From Deinococcus fonticola (GTDB lineage Bacteria > Deinococcota > Deinococci > Deinococcales > Deinococcaceae), in contig NZ_SMMH01000012.1 of the NCBI RefSeq assembly GCF_004634215.1, forward strand, positions 51,437 to 115,436: a stretch of 64,000 bases of DNA, in the 5' to 3' direction. Both the position numbers and the translations under genes were made by a program. Under the pieces are notes generated by a model. The model worked only from the letters and a program-made list of their open reading frames with translations, ran no database searches and was not told the origin of the DNA. Every line of letters starts with the position of its first letter. Position 1 is the first letter of the stretch. Shown here piece by piece: positions 58,376 through 64,000 of this stretch.

Positions 58376-58717
58376 ATGAGCAACGAAGATTTTGCCCGTA
58401 ACCCCAACACCCCGCCCGAAGCCCTCGCCATGCTCAGCACGTCCCCCAGTGCCGCCGTGCGCCGGCTCGTCGCCCTGAACCCCAGCACGCCGGTGCCGGC
58501 CCTGCGTTTTCTGGCCGCCGACGAAGACCGGGCCGTGCGCGAGGCGGCCGCTGGCAACCCCAGGACGCCTGACGACGCTTTCGCGGAAGTGCCGCCGGCC
58601 CCTGCCTCCTTGACGCTCAACCCGGAAATCGTTCCGGCATCCTTCATTCCCGCCTCGGAGGTTCGCCAGTCGCCCTCGCTCTGGCAGCGTCTTCTGGCTC
58701 TGCTGGGCCGGCGTTAG
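58376..58717 (+). CDS. Small protein with variant leucine-rich-repeat (LRV)-like repeats
   Basis: A 113-residue protein with helical repeats of ~24 residues. Each begins with N-P-x-T-P (NPNTPPEALAMLSTSPSAAV, NPSTPVPALRFLAADEDRAV, NPRTPDDAF), as in LRV proteins, followed by a Pro-rich stretch and a hydrophobic/basic end (LWQRLLALLGRR). GGAG lies before ATG 58376. It could be a protein-binding scaffold. The stop overlaps the convergent WYL regulator by 4 bp. Confidence 0.7.
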   Translation: MSNEDFARNPNTPPEALAMLSTSPSAAVRRLVALNPSTPVPALRFLAADEDRAVREAAAGNPRTPDDAFAEVPPAPASLTLNPEIVPASFIPASEVRQSPSLWQRLLALLGRR

Positions 58718-59670
58718 TTCTCGCTGCCGGACGTGATGGTCTGGCAGCGCCGCGCCAGTTCATGAAAAGTGGCGTGGAGTTCGGGCGGCGAGTCGATTCT
58801 GAAATCGACATTCAGGCTCAGCAGAAAAGAGGCGAAACTCAGCAGTTGCTCGCGCTGGCCGCGCAGGCGTGTGCCCCCGGCCTCGGCGGTGATGTCGCTC
58901 ATCCACATGGACACCAGGCCGCGCAGGGTCTCGGGCGGGGCGTCCAGCCACACGTCCACCAGGTAACTGCGCGGCGTGGGGTGCGTAGAGCGCAGGTAGG
59001 CCAGTGCGTCGAACTCCGGCAGGTCGAACACGTCGTCCAGCAGCGTGACGGTGTGTATACGGTCGACCCGAAAAGACCGCAGCGCCCCGCGTTTCAGGCA
59101 CAGCCCCACCGCGTACCAGCGCCCGTCGAAGTGCACCACGCGGTACACCTGCACGTTCCGCTGCGACTGCTCGGCCTTTCCGGAACGGTACTCCATGCAG
59201 ATCACGCGGGCTTCACGCACCGCCTGCATCAGCACCGTCAGTTTTCCGGCGTTGGTGTTCACCACCCACGGCGAGGCGTCGAGTTGCACGACCTGCTCCA
59301 GTGCCGTGACCTCGGCCCGCAGGTTCTGCGGCAGCGTCCGCGCCAGTTTTGCGCTGGCCGACTGCGCGGCGGGCGTCAACTCGCTGAGGCCCACCAGCCG
59401 CAGCGCGTGCAGCCCCAGCGTCAGGCTCAGGGCCTCGTCCGGCGTGAACATCAGGGGCGGCAAGCGGAACCCCGGTTTCAGGCGGTAGGCGCCGCCCACC
59501 CCGCGTTTGCCCTCCACCGGAATGCCCAGATCCTGAAGTTTCATGACGTACCGCTGCACCGTGCGCGGGCTGACTTCCAGCCGCCGCGCCAGTTCTGCGC
59601 CGGTGATTTCCTCGCGCGCCTGGAGCAGTTCCAGCACGGTCAGGACGCGCAGCGAGGGATCGTAGGTCAT
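58714..59670 (-). CDS. WYL-domain transcriptional regulator (DeoR-like HTH)
   Basis: A 318-residue regulator. The N-terminal winged HTH (ITGAELARRLEVSPRTVQRYV) is followed by a linker and a WYL domain (VYRVVHFDGRWYAVGLCLKRGALRSFRVDRI), then a C-terminal WCX extension. WYL regulators often respond to nucleic acid or stress ligands. It is divergent from the DinB gene at 59886, with an inverted repeat between them. Confidence 0.9.
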   Translation of the reverse strand: MTYDPSLRVLTVLELLQAREEITGAELARRLEVSPRTVQRYVMKLQDLGIPVEGKRGVGGAYRLKPGFRLPPLMFTPDEALSLTLGLHALRLVGLSELTPAAQSASAKLARTLPQNLRAEVTALEQVVQLDASPWVVNTNAGKLTVLMQAVREARVICMEYRSGKAEQSQRNVQVYRVVHFDGRWYAVGLCLKRGALRSFRVDRIHTVTLLDDVFDLPEFDALAYLRSTHPTPRSYLVDVWLDAPPETLRGLVSMWMSDITAEAGGTRLRGQREQLLSFASFLLSLNVDFRIDSPPELHATFHELARRCQTITSGSEN

Positions 59671-59855
59671 GGCGGGGACTCAGAATAGAAAAAAGGAGGA
59701 TGTAAAACGGCGAGAGAACAAAAGATTTCGGCGGCAGGGCGGCTACTCCGCGCGACTGGCTGGACTCCCGTTTCGCCGACCTGGGGCAGCGTCCGCCGGA
59801 GACTCATAGCCTCAGCCTACACCCGAAATACGACACATCCTGACTGCAATTACAT

Positions 59856-59872
59856 TTACGCTCTGAACGTAA
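59856..59872. promoter_or_regulatory. Inverted repeat before dinB-like gene, WYL operator candidate
   Basis: TTACG-CTCTGAA-CGTAA, 5-bp arms with 7-bp spacer, overlapping the ribosome site of the DinB gene. Confidence 0.35.
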
Positions 59873-59885
59873 GGAGGAATTGAAG

Positions 59886-60359
59886 ATGACCCACCCCGTA
59901 ATCGTTACCCCGTCCACGTTCCTGAGCCACTGGCAGGGGCACCGCGCCCTGACCCGCCGCGTGATCGAGGCCTTCCCCGAGGACAACCTGTTCACCTACA
60001 CCGCCGCGCCGCCCATGCGCCCCTTTGGCACGATGGCCTGGGAAATCCATCAGGTCAGCGAACTGACCCTGAATGGCCTGCTGACCGGCGAGTGGACGGA
60101 GCCCGACTGGCGCGAAGGCGCCAGCACGGACCGCGCCAGACTGCTGCGCGAGTGGGACGCCCTGAGTGCCCGTCTGGAGGCCGAATTCCCCAACGTCGAT
60201 CTGAACTTCTTCGAGCAGACGCACCGGCTTCCCTGGGGCGAAATGAGCGGCTGGGCAGCGACCATCTACACCATCGACAACGAAATTCACCACCGGGGCC
60301 AGGGCTACGTGTACCTGCGCGCCCTGGGTATCGAGCCGCCCGCCTTCTACGAGAGGTGA
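59886..60359 (+). CDS. DinB-family protein
   Basis: A 157-residue four-helix-bundle protein of the DinB/DfsB group. The first metal-binding His is in MAWEIHQVSELTLN and the later His pair in DNEIHHRGQGYVYLRALG. The family includes metal-dependent thiol transferases; the substrate is unknown and many copies occur in Deinococcus. AAGGAGG lies 8 nt before ATG 59886. Confidence 0.88.
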   Translation: MTHPVIVTPSTFLSHWQGHRALTRRVIEAFPEDNLFTYTAAPPMRPFGTMAWEIHQVSELTLNGLLTGEWTEPDWREGASTDRARLLREWDALSARLEAEFPNVDLNFFEQTHRLPWGEMSGWAATIYTIDNEIHHRGQGYVYLRALGIEPPAFYER

Positions 60360-60482
60360 AGGTCGTGACCGACCACCTGCTAAGGCCCGCACCGCTCCTG
60401 AAGCATGGGCAGGGCCACCGCGCCCAGGGGGAGCTGCGCGAACCGAGCATCACCTCTCCCGGCTTCTTCAACCGCGCCTGAT

Positions 60483-60797
60483 ATGGAATTCACCGCCGAA
60501 CTGTTTCAGTGGCGCGGCCCTGCTCCGCACTACTTTGTCAGCGTGCCTGACGATCTGAAAGGTGCCCTCAAGGCCGCCTCGAAACTCGTCACCTACGGCT
60601 GGGGCATGATTCCTGTGACCGTCGGCATCGGTGGGGCCGAGTACGATACGTCCCTGTTTCCAAAGGACGGCGGTTATCTGGTGCCCATTCGCGCCGACGT
60701 GCGCCAGGCCGAGGCGCTGGAAGAAGGCCAGCGTCTGACTGTGACCCTCGATATTCGCACTGGGAAAGCTATGCGGGGCGTGCGGCGTATGAAGTGA
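60483..60797 (+). CDS. DUF1905 protein
   Basis: A 104-residue protein matching the DUF1905 beta-barrel family (MEFTAELFQWRGPAPHYFVS, YGWGMIPVTVGIG, LFPKDGGYLVPIRADVR). The function is unknown. It follows the DinB gene by 123 bp and probably has its own signals. The ATG at 60483 begins the conserved domain. Confidence 0.82.
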   Translation: MEFTAELFQWRGPAPHYFVSVPDDLKGALKAASKLVTYGWGMIPVTVGIGGAEYDTSLFPKDGGYLVPIRADVRQAEALEEGQRLTVTLDIRTGKAMRGVRRMK

Positions 60798-60807
60798 CCC
60801 ACCCGGC

Positions 60808-61169
60808 CTGAATTTCTGCGCGCTGGAGGCAGGCCTGTCACATCTGGAAGACATTCACCTCTTCCGTGAACTGAAGCCCCCGCGCTGGCAGCGGGCCCTG
60901 CTTGAACCGCCCTCCACCCATCCGGAGGGGGCCGAGCAGGAACTTCAGGCCCTGCTGAACGCCCTGGGCACACCCTGGCTGGATGTACCCACGTTATTCA
61001 TGGCATGGACGACGTCACCTGGCCGCTGCTGCGCCGCGCCGCCCGGATCACCGGAGCCAGCCGGATCGGCTTCGAGGACGTGCTGACGCTGCCGGACGGG
61101 CAACCTGCCCACAGCAACGCGCAACTGTACCAGGCGGACTGGCGACTGATGCAGGAGGTTCCTTTATGA
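60808..61169 (+). pseudogene. BKACE (DUF849) C-terminal remnant, frameshifted
   Basis: The frame reading ALLNALGTPWLDVPTLFMA breaks near 60997. The adjacent frame continues VIHGMDDVTWPLLRRAARI and SRIGFEDVLTLPDGQPAHSN, the C-terminal signature of beta-keto acid cleavage enzymes, ending at TGA 61169. The N-terminal barrel is missing. The stop overlaps the ATG of the DUF3224 gene (ATGA), whose ribosome site lies inside the remnant. Confidence 0.72.
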
Positions 61170-61552
61170 CTCACACGGCAAAAGGCACGTTTCAGATCGG
61201 CATGCGACCAGCTGAGGCGTCCAGCACACAACTGGGCCGCATGACCTTCGACAAGACCTGGGACGGCGACCTGCGCGGCGAAAGCGTGGGGGAAATGCTG
61301 TCCATCGGTGACCCGAAAAGCGGTACAGCGGCCTACACCGTGCTGGAAGTGTTGAATGGCAGGCTGGGCGGGCGGCACGGCAGCTTCGCGTTTCACCAGT
61401 ACGGCACCATGCTCGCTGGTCAACTGGCCCTGACTTACGAGATCGTTCCCGGCTCGGGCAGCGGCGAACTGACGGGCATCACGGGTGAGCTGAAATTGAC
61501 CGTCGTGGACAGGGTTCACTGTTACGAACTGGAATACCGATTCCCGGAGTGA
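61166..61552 (+). CDS. DUF3224 protein
   Basis: A 128-residue protein of the DUF3224 family: HTAKGTFQIGMRPAEAS at the start, then MTFDKTWDGDLRGESVGEML and SFAFHQYGTM, a lipocalin-like barrel. CAGGAGG stands before ATG 61166. The function is unknown. It is 6 bp upstream of the GyrI-like gene, probably the same operon. Confidence 0.83.
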   Translation: MTHTAKGTFQIGMRPAEASSTQLGRMTFDKTWDGDLRGESVGEMLSIGDPKSGTAAYTVLEVLNGRLGGRHGSFAFHQYGTMLAGQLALTYEIVPGSGSGELTGITGELKLTVVDRVHCYELEYRFPE

Positions 61553-61558
61553 AGGCGT

Positions 61559-62182
61559 ATGTCAAAAGTGGATTTCAAGAAGGAACTGAAGCACCTGTAC
61601 CAGCCCAGCGCTCAGGAAGTCAGTGTAGTGGACGTTCCCGCCATGTCATTCCTGATGATCGACGGCGCGGGTGATCCGAACGGAACTCCGGCGTATACGG
61701 AGGCGGTTTCGGCGTTGTTCGCGGTGTCGTACGCGCTGAAATTCCGGGTGAAGAAGGGCGAACCTGGACTCGATTACGGCGTGATGCCTCTGGAGGGCCT
61801 GTGGTGGGCCGAGGACATCACGACCTTTAACACCAATGACCGCCGCGACTGGCAGTGGACGATGATGATCCGGCAACCCGACTTCATCACGCCTGACCTG
61901 GTGGAGGCAGCCATGGCACAGACGCGCGCGAAAAAACCGCTGAACGCCCTGTCCAGGCTGCGTTTCGAGCCCTTCACCGAAGGGAAGGCCGCGCAACTGC
62001 TGCACGTCGGGCCATTCAGCGAGGAAGGGCCGAAGATTCGGCGTATTCATGATTTTATCGTTCAGCACGGAAAACTGAGCGGCAAACACCACGAGATTTA
62101 CCTCAGTGACATCACGAAAGCCGCGCCGGAAAAATGGAGAACCATTCTCCGGCAACCCATGACCTGCCAGGAGACGCCGTGA
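61559..62182 (+). CDS. GyrI-like small-molecule-binding protein
   Basis: A 207-residue GyrI-like domain protein (KKELKHLYQPSAQEVSVVDV, FLMIDGAGDPNG, WTMMIRQPDFITPDLVE, LLHVGPFSEEGPKI). Members bind or hydrolyse small electrophiles or cyclopropyl compounds. GTGA overlap couples it to the following DinB gene. Confidence 0.87.
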   Translation: MSKVDFKKELKHLYQPSAQEVSVVDVPAMSFLMIDGAGDPNGTPAYTEAVSALFAVSYALKFRVKKGEPGLDYGVMPLEGLWWAEDITTFNTNDRRDWQWTMMIRQPDFITPDLVEAAMAQTRAKKPLNALSRLRFEPFTEGKAAQLLHVGPFSEEGPKIRRIHDFIVQHGKLSGKHHEIYLSDITKAAPEKWRTILRQPMTCQETP

Positions 62183-62724
62183 ACACCCCCGAAATGTACG
62201 ACTACCTCATGCGCAGTCGCCGCGACCTGTGGGCCGCGCTAGAACGCCTTCCAGACGAAGTTCTTTCCCGCAATCTGCTGAACGGCGAGCGGTTCCGTTG
62301 CATCAAGGATCTACTGTTTCACATGGCCGAGGTGGAGGATGGCTGGACGCACCTTGACCTGCAAAACCAGCCCGCTGTTCAGGAACAGTTCCCCGACGTA
62401 CAAGGCCGCGCCTTTTTCGGTGACGTGCCGCTGGCAGACATCCTCACTTACTGGCGGGCGGTGGAGGCCGACACCCTGCGTTACCTGGGCACGCTGACTG
62501 AAGCAGAAGCCGCCCGGAAGGTCGCCCCGGACGACTGGCACGGTGTTCAGTTCACGGTGGATGGCCTGCTGTGGCACGTCTTTATTCACGAGGTCAGGCA
62601 TTCGGCGCAGATCACGGCCCTGCTCCGCACGCAAGGCATTAAACCGCCCTGGCTGGACTTCCTGATCTACCAGCTTCCGCCCGAAGCGAAGGCCTTCGTG
62701 ACCCGTGACCCTGACGGCGCGTGA
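62179..62724 (+). CDS. DinB-family protein (second copy)
   Basis: A 181-residue DinB bundle with His ligands in DLLFHMAEVEDGW and HVFIHEVRHSAQI. It starts at GTG 62179, overlapping the GyrI-like stop, with CAGGAG upstream. It is distinct in sequence from the DinB at 59886. It completes a DUF3224-GyrI-DinB operon that looks like a small detoxification or stress module. Confidence 0.87.
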   Translation: MNTPEMYDYLMRSRRDLWAALERLPDEVLSRNLLNGERFRCIKDLLFHMAEVEDGWTHLDLQNQPAVQEQFPDVQGRAFFGDVPLADILTYWRAVEADTLRYLGTLTEAEAARKVAPDDWHGVQFTVDGLLWHVFIHEVRHSAQITALLRTQGIKPPWLDFLIYQLPPEAKAFVTRDPDGA

Positions 62725-62908
62725 ACAGATTGGAAGCCGTCTTCTGTTTGGGCCCCCCTTCACCGAATTCTTTGCCGATAACCCGGAAGTGCGGGGCGGC
62801 CACCTGTTCGGCTTCAGCTGCCTGAAGGTGTATGGCAAGGTGTTCCTTGACGTCCTGCCGCCGTGTCGGGCGACGAGACTGCCGGCTGGCAGGGCTTTGC
62901 TGCTGTGA
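62705..62908 (+). pseudogene. TfoX-N/MmcQ-like remnant
   Basis: A 67-codon frame with HLFGFSCLKVYGKVFLDVLP and then RLPAGRALLL, similar to the 'MFGxxGLKVxGKVF...KLPxxR' pattern of TfoX N-terminal-like proteins but truncated and probably frameshifted after the strand. It is likely non-functional. Confidence 0.4.
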
Positions 62909-62935
62909 TACAGGGAGGGGTTCCGAATCAGAGGC

Positions 62936-63865
62936 TTACTTGATGAGATCGAGATTCTTGAGCAGGGCCGGAATGACGCTTTCCTGATATTGCACGTACC
63001 GCTTGAAAGAAGCCACGTCCATGTAGTTGTTTTGCCACTTGTTCTGCGAAAGTACCCGCTCCCATTGCGGGGTTTTCACCATACGCGCGATCTGTAATTC
63101 AAGGCGAGTTCTCTCGTTACTGCTGATGCCGGCCGGAGCCACCACCCCGCGCCAGTTGGCAATCGACACGTTCACGCCTTTTTCCTTGAGGGTAGGAGCA
63201 TCGATACCGGGGAGGCGCTCATCCGCCAGGACGGCCAGCACGCGCAGGGTCTTGTTCTTCAGCAGATCGTCGATTTCGGTGTGCCCAGTGCTGACGACAT
63301 CTATTTCACCGGCCAGCAGGGCTTTGGCGGCCTGCATCCCCCCGGCGGAGGGAATAAATTTCATGCCCTTCAGCGGAAGGCCCAGTTCCTGCGAAAGCTT
63401 GGCGAAGGCCACATGTCCTGTGCCGCCGAGGCTGCTCCCGCCAAAACGGACGTTGCCAGGATTGGCTTTCAGTGCGGCAATTAGATCCTCAGCGGTCTGA
63501 AATCTGGAATTGGCAGGAACGACCAGGACGTCATTCTCGGAAACCAGCGAGGCGATGGGGGTCACATCCCTGGAGAGGAGGAGGGGGCTGGCGTTAAGGG
63601 GAATACCTGCGACCATCACGAAACCGGTTACCATAAGTTTTGCGTTCTGGCCCTTCCACTTGGTGAATTCATTGAGGCCAACGGTGCCGGCTTTGCCTGG
63701 CACGTTGATGATCGTTACATTCTTTTCGCGCCCAGTCTGCATGAGGGTATTGGCAATCCCATGGGCCAGAAGATCCCAACCGCCTCCCGGTGAGGACGGA
63801 GCCATAATCGTCATTGGGCCCTGCTGGGCGGAAGCCGCCGAGAGGAATGTGAGGGTACAGAGCAT
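62936..63865 (-). CDS. TctC/Bug-type solute-binding protein with shortened signal peptide
   Basis: A 309-residue tripartite tricarboxylate transporter receptor. It has TIMAPSSPGGGWDLLAHGIA, then VPGKAGTVGLNEF, FGGSSLGGTGHVAFAKL and IANWRGVVAPAGIS. Such proteins bind carboxylates in the periplasm. The signal peptide is only MLCTLTFLSAASA, lacking the usual basic n-region, and an in-frame stop that belongs to a transposase lies 5 codons upstream. An IS insertion probably removed the original start, so export and expression may be impaired. No TctA/TctB genes are visible. Confidence 0.85.
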   Translation of the reverse strand: MLCTLTFLSAASAQQGPMTIMAPSSPGGGWDLLAHGIANTLMQTGREKNVTIINVPGKAGTVGLNEFTKWKGQNAKLMVTGFVMVAGIPLNASPLLLSRDVTPIASLVSENDVLVVPANSRFQTAEDLIAALKANPGNVRFGGSSLGGTGHVAFAKLSQELGLPLKGMKFIPSAGGMQAAKALLAGEIDVVSTGHTEIDDLLKNKTLRVLAVLADERLPGIDAPTLKEKGVNVSIANWRGVVAPAGISSNERTRLELQIARMVKTPQWERVLSQNKWQNNYMDVASFKRYVQYQESVIPALLKNLDLIK

Positions 63866-63880
63866 ACCGATGAACGGCGA

Positions 63881-64000
63881 TTAGGGGTTGACAACGAAGG
63901 GCGGAGGTGCGAAGCGTAAGTTGTAGGCGGCAACGATGAGGGCCACCTTCAAGCGTAAGGCCGTCCAGGTTTTCACCTGCCCCCAACGCAATCCGCGCCC
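63881..64000 (-). mobile_element. Insertion-sequence transposase C-terminus, continues beyond window
   Basis: The last 39 residues of a minus-strand protein are visible: [20 protein letters not shown], then [14 protein letters not shown] and TAA at 63881-63883. The text resembles the C-terminus of DDE transposases. The IS end should lie within ~15 bp beyond 63881, directly against the TctC gene. Confidence 0.6.

Overview
The window looks like part of a secondary replicon (large plasmid or chromid) of a Deinococcus-type bacterium. The evidence is: a RepA-type initiator followed by an iteron array; a ParA/ParB cassette bracketed by two parS-like palindromes; an HU protein with a Lys/Ala-rich N-terminal tail typical of Deinococcus; GC-rich, strongly biased coding sequence; and repeated use of a TANNNT -10 box exactly 7 nt before a start codon (leaderless transcription, established for Deinococcus). 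Genus level is inference; no search was run.

Layout. 1-1.3 kb: 5' part of a TPR-GGDEF protein. 1.5-3.7 kb: repA, 12 direct copies of a 16-bp iteron, two inverted outliers and an AT-rich palindromic segment, i.e. the origin. 3.7-12.96 kb: a PucR-type regulator divergent from a homoprotocatechuate operon (hpaE-B-D-G-F-H-I) closed by a strong terminator. The matching flavin reductase (hpaC-like) lies 40 kb away at 52.2 kb. 13.0-14.9 kb: parB-parA with parS-like sites on both sides. 14.9-17.8 kb: membrane protein, lipoprotein and glutathionylspermidine-synthase-like enzyme (YgiB/YgiC-like pair). 17.8-18.6 kb: CoA-transferase. 18.8-30.0 kb: an RND efflux locus (three TolC-like proteins, one membrane fusion protein, one RND pump) plus a two-component system. 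All three efflux transcription units carry the same direct-repeat operator candidate. 30.1-33.8 kb: amino-sugar genes (SIS, NanE, PIG-L deacetylase, GNAT). 34.0-37.5 kb: a response regulator, a P1B-4 metal ATPase and a TolA-like protein. 38.1-48.2 kb: a complete-looking Pil/Pix-type chemosensory operon without CheR or CheB. 48.5 kb: HU.

49-64 kb is accessory and decayed. Intact genes (HAD, SARP-like and MalT-like regulators, flavin reductase, PdxY, WYL regulator, DinB/GyrI/DUF3224/DUF1905 proteins) are mixed with remnants: a frameshifted pullulanase C-terminus, a livG that lost its Walker A region, abutting head-to-head with a decapitated acetyltransferase/hydrolase, a BKACE (DUF849) C-terminus, a TfoX-like fragment, and a TctC-type binding protein whose signal peptide is cut short beside a transposase end.

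Most notable signals: the shared efflux operator with 11-bp repeat period next to an OmpR-family regulator whose own gene appears frameshifted; the helically phased iterons; the paired parS-like sites; the leaderless promoter set; and the livG/hydrolase chimeric junction.
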